A stretch of DNA of 64,000 nt from assembly GCA_009787385.1 (NCBI GenBank), contig WRGC01000005.1, positions 1 to 64,000 of the forward strand, read 5' to 3'. The notes beneath the pieces are model-generated. The model saw nothing but the letters and a program-made list of their open reading frames with translations. It was not told where the DNA came from and searched no databases. The translations under genes and the position numbers were made by a program. This DNA is from Bacillota bacterium. Its GTDB lineage: Bacteria; Bacillota; Clostridia; Christensenellales; Pumilibacteraceae. This document shows, in pieces, positions 1-9,075 of the stretch (within the stretch, counting starts at the first letter, position 1; each line of letters starts with the position of its first letter).

Positions 1-111
1 TTTTCCATCATTCTTCTGTATATCATATTGATAAATTATAGGTTTTATTTTACCGCTTATTAACTCATCATAAAGTTCTTCTGTCACCTTTTTATTTTCT
101 TCATAACGCAT
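1..111 (-). CDS. hypothetical protein, N-terminal part only (runs off left edge)
   Basis: An ATG at 109-111 on the minus strand opens a frame that stays open to the window edge and begins MRYEENKKVTEELYDELISG. Only 37 residues are visible, charged and hydrophilic, with no motif I recognise. It lies five bases downstream of the rhuM remnant on the same strand, so it may belong to the same accessory cluster. Function cannot be assigned from this fragment. Confidence 0.4.
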   Translation of the reverse strand, partial: MRYEENKKVTEELYDELISGKIKPIIYQYDIQKNDGK

Positions 112-115
112 AAAT

Positions 116-1190
116 CTAACCTTCCTTGTTTTTAGAATCTTCAAAATCATCATTCGTGGTTAAATCTTCCAACTGCTCTAAATATTTATCAAAACTTGAT
201 TGATAGTTTTTATCTTGTATCAATCTAAATTTATCAAACTCATTCTCTGCTTTTATTTTTGCTTCTAATGCTGTTATTTTTCCATTGTCTAAAAGCAATT
301 GCCTACAGCAACCATCAAAAATAAATTCAATCGTTCTTCCCACATTGATTAGCTCATTGGTACTTGCATGGTCGCTTTCAACTATGCAAATTCTAAATAT
401 GCCATTACAATTCTCTCTAAACTTTTTAATTCTATATCATTTAGATAATTTTTTGCAACATTAACATCGCTTTTTCTAATCTTTCCATGTGGAGCATTCT
501 CCCAACTAGTCAATCCCATATTTGTTTTATTAGCATCCACCCTATTATAAATAATTTCGGCTGCTATTTGACCATGAATTGCAAAATGTAATTTGTTTTG
601 CACTGTTTTAAAAAACTTTTCTGTCGCATCACTTTTAGGGTCATAATCAAAACTAAGAGCATAAATATCGGTGATTTTTTGATAAAACTTTCTCTCACTT
701 AACCGAATTTCTCGTATGTCTTCCAATAGATTTTCAAAATAAGTTTGAGAAAAAACTTTATTGTTTTTCAACCTTTCTTTGTCAATCAAGTATGCATTAG
801 TGGCAAATTTTGCAAGAGCATCTGATGCCCAACTTCTAAATTCTATCGCTTGTTTTGAATTTATTTTAAAGCCTACCGCAATTATTGCTTGTAAATTATA
901 AAACTTTTGGTTATACAATTTTCCATTTTCTACAACTGTTCTGAAATTCCGAACAGTTAGATTTTCTTGCAATTCACCACTACTAAATATTGTTTTAAAA
1001 TGCTCACTTAAAGTGCTTTTTGCACAGTCATATAGTTTGCATAAAGATTTTTGAGTAGCCCAAACTGTGTCATCATTCACCAAAACATCAACGCCATCAC
1101 CACCATTTTCTTTGGCGAAAACTAAAAAATCATGTGTCGCATTTCTAACAATCAAATCATTAACTTGTCTTTTTCATTATCTTTCGTCAT
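116..1190 (-). pseudogene. rhuM: RhuM family protein, frameshifted
   Basis: The central 257 residues (382-1155) match the RhuM (virulence RhuM) family: an N-terminal VWATQKSLCKLYD DNA-binding-like segment followed by the family core containing EFRSWAS. The family's usual C-terminal part (DNGKITALEAKIKAENEF ... FDKFRLIQDKNYQSSF) is present, but in another frame at 116-343 and beyond a stop near 382. The N-terminus is also split: an ATG at 1190 opens MTKDNEKDKLM, then a stop, and the frame resumes around 1158. Two small indels therefore separate three pieces. RhuM genes typically sit in restriction-modification or mobile islands, which fits the neighbouring DUF262 fragment. An ATTATA (minus-strand TATAAT) at 1197-1202 lies six bases before the ATG. 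The family call is confident; inactivation is inferred from the frame breaks. Confidence 0.75.
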
Positions 1191-1226
1191 GCGTGTATTA
1201 TATCACACGAAGCCCCAAAAGTCACA

Positions 1227-1261
1227 AAAAAACAACTTGCAGTTTTTTGAAGTTGTTTTTT
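1227..1261 (-). terminator. rho-independent terminator
   Basis: A perfect 12-bp stem (1227-1238 with 1250-1261, arms AAAAAACAACTT and AAGTTGTTTTTT) encloses an 11-base loop. It sits between the DUF262 remnant and rhuM, so it would end transcripts of the DUF262 fragment. Both strands give a T-rich 3' arm. Confidence 0.65.
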
Positions 1262-1346
1262 ACATCCTAATTTTGTTGTTTGCCGTTTTGTTTTTTAGAT
1301 TTTTTTTCTGTTTTAACTAGTTTTTAACCGTTTTTACCGTTGCTTT

Positions 1347-1694
1347 TTAAATGTGTACCATCCTTATATTGAGATAATCACCTAAAATATCATCCGCAGT
1401 ATATTTTTCTGATTTTATTTTCTTTTCTCTCAATAGATGATAAATTGACATCAAAAATAGTAGCGTAGTTGTCAATCTTTGTTGTCCATCAATAACTGTA
1501 TTGTGTTGTTCATTTATATATACAATACTGCCAAAATAGTGTGGCTTGCCAGATTGTACGATATTTTTAATATCTAACAAAAATTGCTCAAGAGAAATTG
1601 TATCCCAAGTATATGGTCTTTGAAATTCAGGAATAAAAAACTGCTTATTATTCCTTGCTATAAATTCTATTATATTTCCCTTTGTAATATCCAT
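1347..1694 (-). pseudogene. DUF262 / GmrS-like N-terminal fragment
   Basis: The 115 residues match the start of the DUF262 family (the GmrS half of type IV modification-dependent restriction enzymes, also in BrxU-like proteins): FIPEFQRPYTW, then YFGSIVY, then the signature DGQQRLTT at about residues 69-76, which in the family forms part of the nucleotide-handling ParB-like fold. Full proteins are usually over 500 residues; this frame stops soon after residue 110 and nothing DUF262-like follows in other frames before the terminator at 1227-1261. It is best read as a truncated remnant of a restriction gene in a decayed defence patch with rhuM. A short stand-alone protein cannot be excluded. 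Confidence 0.65.
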
Positions 1695-1791
1695 ATTATC
1701 TTTAAACTTGTGCCAATTTTTGTTTATATAAAATAGTATTATTGTGCAAACAAAAAATCAACAACATTACTACTATCTTGCATATTTTGCG

Positions 1792-2700
1792 TTATTTACG
1801 CCCCAATGTCCTATTGTAATAAAATATATATTGCTGAGCATATCCACCATACTCACCATATCTATTGGTATAATACTCGTATACTTTAGATTTGGTATTA
1901 AGTTCTTCCGTCCTTAATCCCTTAAATACCCATGTGTCTACTGGGAATCCTTTTCTATGAGAAAGTCCAAACAATGCTATGCAATCAGCAACTTTTGGAC
2001 CAATTCCCTTTAATGACAACAACAATTTGTATGCCGTAGCATAGTCACAGTTTTCTAGTTGATACAAAATATCGCTATCAAATAGATACTGACAAGTTTC
2101 GTACAGATATTCTGCTCTATACCCTGCTCCAAATTTTTTCCATTCTTGTATAGATATTTTGCTTAACTTGTCAATTGTAGGAAAACAAAAATTTTTTATC
2201 AACTTTTTATCAATCTCAAATTCAAAAGCTTGACCAAAATTCTCACACATCATATTGAGAGTATTTTTGATTCTACCTATATTGTTGTTGGCAGATACAA
2301 TAAAACTAATAATTGTCTCCAACAAATCCTGACGCAATATATGCAACCCTTTGCAAAGCTTTATAGGTTCAAAAAGTTCTGTATACTGTGAAAGATATTT
2401 TTCTATTTCAAAATAATCAGTATGCAAATCAAAATAAGTTTTAAAATAATCTACTTCATGAGTTATCAACAAAACTTGCTCATCTTGTTGTTGCAATACA
2501 CACCACTTATCTTTTGAAATACACAAATATACATTATCTTGCAATACAAAATACCTAAAGATTTGTCCACAAGACAGTGTATGATATACATCAAACCACT
2601 TACATGAATGCAATAAAACTTGTTTATCTTTATGTACAACCAATTTGATATTATTAGCTATATTGTCAATTTTTGACAAGTAATCAATCTTTTGTATCAT
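1792..2700 (-). CDS. ogg: 8-oxoguanine DNA glycosylase (OGG1-type)
   Basis: This is a base-excision repair enzyme of the eukaryote-type OGG1 branch, which removes 8-oxoguanine paired with C and nicks the strand by beta-elimination. The N-terminal domain shows CGQIFRY (family GQSFRW). The helix-hairpin-helix reads LLSLKGIGPKVADCIALF, with the catalytic Lys near residue 235 and the essential Asp in PVDTWV near residue 253. Length is about 302 residues, normal for the bacterial form. I chose the ATG at 2698-2700 (MIQKIDYL); an upstream in-frame start reaches almost to rpmA at 2758 but adds residues not typical of the family. It lies just downstream of rpmA on the same strand and may be read from the ribosomal-protein transcript. 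Confidence 0.9.
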   Translation of the reverse strand: MIQKIDYLSKIDNIANNIKLVVHKDKQVLLHSCKWFDVYHTLSCGQIFRYFVLQDNVYLCISKDKWCVLQQQDEQVLLITHEVDYFKTYFDLHTDYFEIEKYLSQYTELFEPIKLCKGLHILRQDLLETIISFIVSANNNIGRIKNTLNMMCENFGQAFEFEIDKKLIKNFCFPTIDKLSKISIQEWKKFGAGYRAEYLYETCQYLFDSDILYQLENCDYATAYKLLLSLKGIGPKVADCIALFGLSHRKGFPVDTWVFKGLRTEELNTKSKVYEYYTNRYGEYGGYAQQYIFYYNRTLGRK

Positions 2701-2757
2701 AAGTTTTTTTAAATAAAAAACAATGCAACATACCATACAATTGCATTGCCTCATGAG

Positions 2758-3075
2758 TTATTCTGTTGCCTTAGCTGCCTGAACTTTTGCTACAGGATAT
2801 ACACTAATCTTTTTGCGTGTCTTATCCTTTCGTTCAAACTTCACTACTCCATCTATCAAAGCAAAAAGTGTATCATCTTTGCCAATACCCACATTGTTGC
2901 CTGGATGCATCTTAGTACCCCTTTGACGCATTAGGATATTGCCCGCAATTACTGGTTGCCCATCAGTGCGTTTTACACCCAATCTCTTAGATTCTGACTC
3001 TCTACCATTTTTGGTAGAACCTACACCTTTCTTAGATGCAAAAAACTGAATATCTATATTAAATATCGCTTTCAT
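2758..3075 (-). CDS. rpmA: 50S ribosomal protein L27
   Basis: L27 sits near the peptidyl-transferase centre of the large subunit. The start at 3073-3075 gives [20 protein letters not shown]: the Firmicutes-type N-terminal extension ending in QFFA directly before SKKG, the known cleavage site of the protease Prp. The rest ([32 protein letters not shown]) is canonical L27. It is the third gene of rplU-prp-rpmA, the usual Firmicutes order, and the processing protease is encoded immediately upstream. Confidence 0.97.
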   Translation of the reverse strand: MKAIFNIDIQFFASKKGVGSTKNGRESESKRLGVKRTDGQPVIAGNILMRQRGTKMHPGNNVGIGKDDTLFALIDGVVKFERKDKTRKKISVYPVAKVQAAKATE

Positions 3076-3112
3076 ATTATTTAATCCCAAAAATACTTTT
3101 GCTGTAGTTGTT

Positions 3113-3445
3113 TTATTTGTCTTTAACTTGCAATTGTACAAAGTCACTGTATGTGTCACTTATATTGTCTATACCAAGCAACATCGTGTCTAACAATATA
3201 TCAGCATGTATGCGTTTTTGCTCACTAAGTTCTGGCAATACAAAGCTCATACTAGCTATTGTAGAATCACTTGTCAATGATATATCAAGCCCCAAAACTT
3301 GCATCAATCCCAATGCCGTTGTTTGAATTATGCTAGATAGTGCCGCACAAACTATATCATATCCATACACATCAAAGTCAGCATGCCCCAAACAATTGAC
3401 TGATACAATATGTCTATCTTTTCTTGTTACTTCTACTACTGTCAT
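3113..3445 (-). CDS. prp: ribosomal-processing cysteine protease Prp
   Basis: Prp removes the N-terminal extension of L27 so that L27 can function in the ribosome. The family signature is present: a catalytic His in LGHADF and a catalytic Cys in [12 protein letters not shown], about 11 residues apart. The ATG at 3443-3445 gives about 110 residues, the usual size. A TTG five codons upstream is possible but less likely. The gene lies between rplU and rpmA on the same strand, and the presence of its QFFA cleavage motif in the adjacent L27 supports the role. Confidence 0.93.
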   Translation of the reverse strand: MTVVEVTRKDRHIVSVNCLGHADFDVYGYDIVCAALSSIIQTTALGLMQVLGLDISLTSDSTIASMSFVLPELSEQKRIHADILLDTMLLGIDNISDTYSDFVQLQVKDK

Positions 3446-3464
3446 TACAACAATACACAATACC

Positions 3465-3758
3465 CTATATACTCAAAATCTTGATTTTGGTATGAGGTTG
3501 TCTATGTCCTTGTTTTTTTCGTTCGTTCTTTTTAGCTTTGTACTTGTATACAACAATCTTCTTGTCCCTAACTTGAGCGACTACTGTCGCTTTTACCTTA
3601 GTCTTTGGATTGTTTTCTACAACACCTGCATCCTTAAACACCATCAAAGTGTCAAGCTCTACAGTTGCACCAACTTCAACAGGCAATTTTTCTATCTCAA
3701 TGATAGTATCAAGAGCAACTTTGTACTGCTTACCCCCTGTTTGTACTATTGCATACAT
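3465..3758 (-). CDS. rplU: 50S ribosomal protein L21
   Basis: This is L21, a 23S rRNA-binding protein of the large subunit. It starts MYAIVQTGGKQYKV, the canonical opening, and ends with the basic block KAKKNERKKQGHRQPHTKIKI typical of the family. At 97 residues it is normal in length. A strong Shine-Dalgarno (AGAGGAG) lies about 10 bases before the ATG. It is the first gene of the rplU-prp-rpmA operon, driven by the promoter at 3851-3880 through an 85-base leader. Confidence 0.97.
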   Translation of the reverse strand: MYAIVQTGGKQYKVALDTIIEIEKLPVEVGATVELDTLMVFKDAGVVENNPKTKVKATVVAQVRDKKIVVYKYKAKKNERKKQGHRQPHTKIKILSI

Positions 3759-3845
3759 AATTAATTTTCTCCTCTAAAAGGTTACGCCAATGATTAGGTA
3801 ATTGTTTGTATACAATTTTTGAGACCCTCACCAAGCGAATAATAT
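3759..3845 (-). promoter_or_regulatory. putative L21 mRNA leader
   Basis: The transcript predicted from the promoter at 3851-3880 has an approximately 85-base leader before rplU. It contains a short stem (AATTGT / ACAATT around 3794-3812) downstream of a GGTGAGGGTCTC segment, then the Shine-Dalgarno. Position and length match the L21 leader known from Firmicutes, where it is thought to mediate autoregulation. I matched it by context and size only; a covariance-model search would decide. Confidence 0.45.
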
Positions 3846-3850
3846 GGATT

Positions 3851-3880
3851 AGTATACTACATCACGCACAATACTGTCAA
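3851..3880 (-). promoter_or_regulatory. sigma-A-type promoter of rplU-prp-rpmA
   Basis: On the minus strand TTGACA (3875-3880) and TATACT (3851-3856) are separated by 18 bases. Transcription would begin near 3844. It lies between the divergent end of gpsA and rplU and fits the strong expression expected for ribosomal-protein genes. Confidence 0.8.
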
Positions 3881-3891
3881 ACAAAAACATG

Positions 3892-4893
3892 CTATACAAT
3901 ATCATCTACTCTCTTTTTTTTATAAAATTCTGTACCCGTAGGTCTACCAAACAACTCTTCAAGCAAGCCATCAGGACTACCTCTATCCAAAGAGCTCTTT
4001 AATCCAAATGTCAATGGCATGTCTATACACAAATCTTCGGGCAAATCTTTTACTATCTTGACTACAGCTGTAGTAGTTGGGACACCTTCTGCCAACTTGT
4101 CAAACTGTTTACCCAATACCCAATTCTCACCCCATTTACGATTGTTGCTGTGTTGAGAAAAAAGGGTAGTTTCGTAATCGCCAAGATGACATAATCCATA
4201 TGCACTTATATCATTTCCACCCATAGCTTTTATAAGTCTACCTACTTCCCTTGCTCCCCTAGACATAAGTGGTCCTTTCAATGCACTCATGTCAGCACCA
4301 TCCAACATTCCTGCCAATATTCCCATAATATTCTTGCACGCAGCTCCCACTTCTGTCCCTATCAAATCCTCACCATAGTACAACCTAATCAAATTTGACT
4401 TAAAATTTTCTACCAAAAACTTGGTTAGATTTTTGTTGCAACTATCAATAACCATTGCATTAGGTTTGTTCTTTACAAACTCTTGTATATGCCCAGGTCC
4501 TACCCATACAGCCAAATTATCTTTTTTCAAACCACAATCTATTGCCACTTCAGTCAATCTTTTGCCTGTACTACACTCAATACCTTTCATGCACAATACT
4601 ACTTTTTTGTCTTGCAACAAATTTACAACACTACTATTCAAAAAAACTCTCAACTGCTGAGTAGGTATACTTATTATTGCTATATCACTGCGTTGCAATG
4701 CCAACTCTATATCATCTATTAAATGTACAGTATTGGGCAACTGTACAAAATTATTTTTTCCATTATTTTCTACAAGCTCTTTGAATGTACTAGAATCTTT
4801 CATTCCCCACAAAAAAGTATTATATCCCAATCTACTACAATACCAAGCCAAAAAAGAACCCCAACGCCCACACCCTAAAACACTAATTTTCAT
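3892..4893 (-). CDS. gpsA: glycerol-3-phosphate dehydrogenase [NAD(P)+]
   Basis: This enzyme reduces dihydroxyacetone phosphate to sn-glycerol 3-phosphate for phospholipid synthesis in the cytoplasm. The Rossmann motif is at residues 6-13 (LGCGRWGSFLAW). The central WVGPGH, the catalytic-Lys region GTEVGAACKNIMGI (about residue 188) and GNRKWGENW-like C-terminal text (NNRKWGENWVLG) are all family hallmarks. The length of 333 residues is standard. An AGGGGAT ribosome site precedes the ATG and a promoter lies at 4929-4957. It ends just before the rplU promoter. Confidence 0.95.
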   Translation of the reverse strand: MKISVLGCGRWGSFLAWYCSRLGYNTFLWGMKDSSTFKELVENNGKNNFVQLPNTVHLIDDIELALQRSDIAIISIPTQQLRVFLNSSVVNLLQDKKVVLCMKGIECSTGKRLTEVAIDCGLKKDNLAVWVGPGHIQEFVKNKPNAMVIDSCNKNLTKFLVENFKSNLIRLYYGEDLIGTEVGAACKNIMGILAGMLDGADMSALKGPLMSRGAREVGRLIKAMGGNDISAYGLCHLGDYETTLFSQHSNNRKWGENWVLGKQFDKLAEGVPTTTAVVKIVKDLPEDLCIDMPLTFGLKSSLDRGSPDGLLEELFGRPTGTEFYKKKRVDDIV

Positions 4894-4928
4894 ACTAACA
4901 TATATCCCCTAAAAAATTATAGATTAAT

Positions 4929-4957
4929 ATTATATCATAAATTCCAATTTTTGACAA
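4929..4957 (-). promoter_or_regulatory. promoter of gpsA
   Basis: TTGTCA (4952-4957) and TATAAT (4929-4934, minus strand) with a 17-base spacer. Transcription would begin near 4922, giving a leader of about 30 bases that contains an AGGGGAT ribosome site, a conventional leadered start. Confidence 0.65.
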
Positions 4958-4990
4958 AAATATATTACCCCATTTAAGTTGATAAAAAAT

Positions 4991-5019
4991 TTGACTAAAC
5001 AACCCAATTCATTTATACT
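4991..5019 (+). promoter_or_regulatory. promoter of nadE with -10 box six bases before the ATG
   Basis: TTGACT (4991-4996), a 17-base spacer and TATACT (5014-5019). Only CAAAAT separates the -10 box from the nadE ATG at 5026, so transcription should begin on or within a base of the start codon. No Shine-Dalgarno is present. This predicts a leaderless mRNA. Confidence 0.7.
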
Positions 5020-5025
5020 CAAAAT

Positions 5026-6663
5026 ATGAAAAATATAAATATAATGCTATCTACAATCAATCTAAAAATTGGAAATATTGAATACAATACACAACAAATG
5101 TCTACTGTCATACAACATGCAAAGCAAAATAAAACAGATTTTTTGATATTTGGCAACAATCCATTTGTAGGAACGAGTATAGGTAGCTTGATACAAAACC
5201 GTGACATACAAAATAGACTAGAAGAGGCTATATTCAAAATAACAGAATTAAGTCGTGAATGTAGCTTTCATATCATATTCAAATCTTGCTACCAAAACAC
5301 TCAATTTATTTTTGACATACATTTAGGCAAGGTTTGTTGTTTTGAAAGTCAACTAGTACAGTTGAGCAACTCTACAACAAAATATGTGATATGTAGTGAT
5401 ATCAATTTATCACAAGATATTGATTGTGATATTTTGTTCTATTTAAATGACAATCTTTACCTATACAATGATTTTGTTCTAGACAATATAACCTATCAAC
5501 TTCCTAGCTGTGTAGCAATGATTGGCAACAATAAAGGTGAAAGTATCTCCAAAGGGCTAAAGGATAGTACAAAGTTGTTTATTAAAAACGGGCAAAAACA
5601 CACTAGACATCACAATCAATACTATGAAAATAGTATCAGTACATCTATAGATATAGACAACAACAATTCAAAATATATTTTGCAACAAAATGCACTCATA
5701 CCAAATTTGCCACAACTACCATTTGTACCTACTACAACTAGCCAATTAGATGATATAATATTTATATTGCAACAAGCAACCTACCAAAGACTAAAAGAAA
5801 CTAAACAAAATGGTGTTGTAATAGGTATAAGTGGTGGATTAGATAGTGCCTTTGCATTAGTACTATGTAGAAGCATTCAACAAATATACCCAGACTTTGG
5901 AGAAATTTGTGCAGTTACCATGCACACATCAAATACATCTCAACTAAGTAAAGACAATTCCAAACTACTTATACAATTGTGCAAAGCAAAGCACATAGAT
6001 ATTCCAATTGGTGAAACTGTAAGTACACACCTAAAAGACATAGGACATAACGGACAAAAGGATATAACATATCAAAATGCACATGCAAGACGCCGTACTA
6101 GCATATTGCTAGATTTGGCAAATATGTATGGCGTACTACACATAGGCACAGGCGACATGTCAGAAATTGCATTGGGATGGTCTACTTATGGTGGCGATCA
6201 ATTGGCACAATTCAACCCAAATTCCAACCTAAGCAAAACAATGTTGCAATCATTGCTACCGCACTTAGCAAAAAAACTAGATAGTATAGAAATACAAGAA
6301 CTTGTACAAAAAATAGTTTCAGCTCCAATTTCACCAGAACTCACTCCAAATCAAAAGACAGAAGAAGAATTGGGTCCATACGATTTGTTTGATTTTATCC
6401 TATATCATCTAATTTTTAACAATGAATCTATAAAGACAACATTCAAGCTATGTTGTACAAACTTTCCAAAACTTTCACAGATGCAAATACAACACTATAT
6501 GAAAGTTTTTATCCAAAAATTTTACGCTAATCAATTTAAACGACTATTTGGTTGTGATGGGATAAGAGTGCAAAAATATGATATCAATGCATTGGATATA
6601 TGCACATCAATAGATAGTAGTCTACTATTAAATGAATTAGAAAATATTAAATTAGAATTCTAA
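5026..6663 (+). CDS. nadE: NAD+ synthetase with degenerate nitrilase-like N-domain
   Basis: The C-terminal half is a clear NAD synthetase of the PP-loop ATP pyrophosphatase fold: SGGLDS at about residues 269-274 binds ATP pyrophosphate, and GTGDMSEIALGWSTYGGD (about 370-387) binds deamido-NAD. It amidates nicotinate adenine dinucleotide to NAD+. The first 230 residues have the length and position of the carbon-nitrogen hydrolase (glutaminase) domain of two-domain NadE, but the domain is eroded: the position of the catalytic Glu (family FPE) reads FGN, the catalytic Lys is not recognisable, and only the Cys context (YVICSD for family ICED) survives. Ammonia-dependent synthesis is therefore inferred. 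Total length of 545 is shorter than the usual 640 or so. Confidence 0.9.
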   Translation: MKNINIMLSTINLKIGNIEYNTQQMSTVIQHAKQNKTDFLIFGNNPFVGTSIGSLIQNRDIQNRLEEAIFKITELSRECSFHIIFKSCYQNTQFIFDIHLGKVCCFESQLVQLSNSTTKYVICSDINLSQDIDCDILFYLNDNLYLYNDFVLDNITYQLPSCVAMIGNNKGESISKGLKDSTKLFIKNGQKHTRHHNQYYENSISTSIDIDNNNSKYILQQNALIPNLPQLPFVPTTTSQLDDIIFILQQATYQRLKETKQNGVVIGISGGLDSAFALVLCRSIQQIYPDFGEICAVTMHTSNTSQLSKDNSKLLIQLCKAKHIDIPIGETVSTHLKDIGHNGQKDITYQNAHARRRTSILLDLANMYGVLHIGTGDMSEIALGWSTYGGDQLAQFNPNSNLSKTMLQSLLPHLAKKLDSIEIQELVQKIVSAPISPELTPNQKTEEELGPYDLFDFILYHLIFNNESIKTTFKLCCTNFPKLSQMQIQHYMKVFIQKFYANQFKRLFGCDGIRVQKYDINALDICTSIDSSLLLNELENIKLEF

Positions 6664-6819
6664 ACAAATTAGATCTTTGTCATTATATTGTTTTTTGCAA
6701 AATTATTATACCAAATCTAAACACACTTGTCTTTATTTATATCATTAATAACATCAATATAAGGCTAATTTTGTTATATAACCTATTTATTATATTATTA
6801 TACAACCAATAAATTATAC

Positions 6820-6861
6820 AAAAACGAACGGCATATCATATTGATATATCGTTCGTTTTTT
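6820..6861. terminator. bidirectional terminator between nadE and rpsU
   Basis: Outer stem AAAAACGAACG / CGTTCGTTTTT and an inner stem ATATCA / TGATAT form one long hairpin with A and T tracts on both sides. It lies between the convergent ends of nadE (+) and rpsU (-) and serves both. Confidence 0.85.
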
Positions 6862-6889
6862 AATATCTCAATTAAACCACAAGCAAAAA

Positions 6890-7069
6890 CTACATCTTAG
6901 CATTGCGTTTTCTAGCTTGCTCTGCCTTCTTTTTGCGTCTTACAGAAGGCTTCTCATAATGTTCCTTTCTTCTAAGATCACCCAAAATATTGTCCTTTTG
7001 ACATTTACGCTTAAATCTCTTCAAAGCACTGTCCAAAGACTCATTGTCTCCTACCCTTATCAATGACAT
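6890..7069 (-). CDS. rpsU: 30S ribosomal protein S21
   Basis: A small basic small-subunit protein. It starts [20 protein letters not shown] and ends in the Arg/Lys-rich tail [18 protein letters not shown], as the family does. The ATG at 7067-7069 is preceded by AAGGTGG about 9 bases upstream, which decides it over a start 10 codons further upstream. The 59 residues are normal. It stands as a single gene between the terminator at 6820-6861 and mobile element copy A. Confidence 0.95.
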   Translation of the reverse strand: MSLIRVGDNESLDSALKRFKRKCQKDNILGDLRRKEHYEKPSVRRKKKAEQARKRNAKM

Positions 7070-7197
7070 AAAACTAACACCACCTTTGCCACTTGCCAAA
7101 CTTTACAAAAGTTTAACGACACTTAATGAAGCTATTCTAACATATTTAGTCAACTTAGTCAAGTATTTTTTTAAATTTTACCAACGCCTATAGAAAA

Positions 7198-7404
7198 AGG
7201 TGTGTACAAATAGCATACATTAAGCTGAAAAAGCAATACATAAATAAAATCAACCTTAAAGTGTTCTAGAATTTGTGGTGATTCGCAACCAACAATAGCT
7301 TTTTTGATTTTTTTGGCGTCAAAAAAGAATCAAGTTAGTTTTGTTGATAGTTTATATCTTAATTATTAATAACAGCCAATTGTACTGTCAATTGTACACT
7401 CCTT
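7198..7404 (+). repeat. MITE-like intergenic element, copy A
   Basis: First of eleven dispersed copies in this window. Orientation is defined as left end (GAGTGTACAAATAG) to right end (GCTAGTTGTACACTC). The shared body contains, in order, the block CAACCTTAAAGCGTTC, a G-run / C-run hairpin with an ATTCGCAA loop, GCTTTTTTGGTTC, a perfect 10-bp hairpin (TTCTTTTTTG-GCGT-CAAAAAAGAA) and a GTTTTGTTGATTGTTTGTA block. Copy A has lost most of the G/C stem. TATAGAAAA is repeated exactly on both sides (7189-7197 and 7405-7413), as expected of a target-site duplication. It contains no plausible gene and fills the 400-base gap between rpsU and the terminase remnant. Confidence 0.85.
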
Positions 7405-7504
7405 TATAGAAAATTGTAAATTAAATTTTTGACAATCATTTTATTGCACTATCAAAATATAATATATGCGTTGTAATTATATCTTAAAAAATGCTTTATT
7501 TATA

Positions 7505-8973
7505 CTACACTCTTTTTCTTCCCTTGCGTATAAGCTTATTCTTGTGTTGTGCCAATATATTTTGTCTTTGCTCTTCCTTTGGCGGATTGGGTCTAGACAT
7601 TAAAAAGTATCTAAGTTCATCTAATGCATGATCATCTTTCTTTTGTGGTACATCACCTTTGCCCCACCAATAAGACTTGAATTCTCTAATTAGATTTACG
7701 CAATTACTAAATATAAATATCTGTGGTCTATTTTGAGAGTTGGACAAATATCGTTTGACAGTATTTATGCCTGCAAATAAGTCTTTGTTCACTTTGGTAT
7801 TTACAGCAATTCCATTATCAAAAAACAAGTCTGCAACATTTTTAGATGAGGCAAGAGTGCGTTGATTGGCGGCACTGTCTATCAACGCACTATATCGTCC
7901 AGAACAATCTTTGTGCCAACCCAAACTATCACATATATCCTTAATTTGATTAGAGTGATATACTATGTCTTTACCTGCATGATAATGTTCTGCAATTACA
8001 TACACAATCTCATCATAATCTACGGCATACCAATGACATGACAAAGGATTGTTTAATCCTGGATCTATTGAGATATTATTGTACCACTCTTTAGGTACAT
8101 CAAATGGCTGTATGACATGTATGTTTTGGTCAAATTCACTATATACCATACCACCAAGATTTATAAATTTTCCATATCTTCTACTATCCAATTCTTGTAC
8201 TGTCATAGTTCTAGTGAGAATATCTACTTCTGTTTTATCCAAATAAGGATTGTCACCCCATTCCATAAATATATGCCAAATATTAGGGTCTTGTTGCTCA
8301 TTTAAATAAATAATATTATATACCCATGTCAAACCAAGCAATGGCGTCATAGTACCAAATATCTCACCACTCCTATCAAGCACTCTCATACGGCACTCTT
8401 GATATATGTCAAATGGTGGTTCTTCATCAAACCATACAAAGTCCAAACTAGCACCTGCAAACTTATCTCTACCCATCTCACAACTCTTAAAACCTATCTT
8501 AGATACTCCACCAAATACATTGTATATATTAATAAAATCAATTATTCCACTACTAGGATTTTGACTACTACCACTAATCATTACTATGTCCTTTATCCAT
8601 TCGGGATTGAGATAACTCAATACTTTGGATTGTGCCACATCTCTCCCAACTTCTCTAGACAACGATACAACCCACCCATGTACATTAGGTTTGTTTGGCT
8701 TGTATGGATGAATACCTCTAGCCAACCATACAACTTCTACCGCACCACATTCTGTCTTTCCACTGCGATTACCACCAAATACCCATCTATTTTTTGCAGA
8801 ACATTAGCAAATTCAAGTTGCTTGCAATGTATCTTTTTACCTTTATTATAATACAATATCTTATTAGAATTTTGTTTTTTAGTTATCAATTTATCCAATT
8901 TATTTATTTTAGATAACAACAATACTTCTTCCAATATTTCTTGTTTTTTGTCTATTTGTTTTATTTCTTTCAT
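7505..8973 (-). pseudogene. phage terminase large subunit, frameshifted
   Basis: The ATPase-nuclease that packages phage DNA. The C-terminal 420 codons carry Walker B in LDFVWFDEEPP and a nuclease domain (ISIDPGLNNP, later ALIDSAANQR and KDDHALDELRYFL). The N-terminal part (8973 down to about 8796, starting MKEIKQIDKKQE) is in a different frame. Reading past the break, the second frame gives WVFGGNRSGKTE, the terminase Walker A motif, just after the junction, so both frames are needed for a working protein. The break lies in an A6 run (8790-8795); one extra A restores the frame. No other phage genes flank it, so it is an isolated relic of a prophage. Confidence 0.85.
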
Positions 8974-9075
8974 GTCTTTCTTCTAAAAACACATACAAAC
9001 CAACTTAGGTATAAAAAATAAATTATTTGGCTACAATTTTATTGCTAACAAAACACAATGGAGATATCTAAATTT

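Noticed and set aside
8788-8798. Programmed frameshift in the terminase gene.
   Set aside because: The A run does not form a canonical slippery heptamer in the incoming frame, no stimulatory structure is evident, and terminases are not known to require it; a one-base deletion is simpler.
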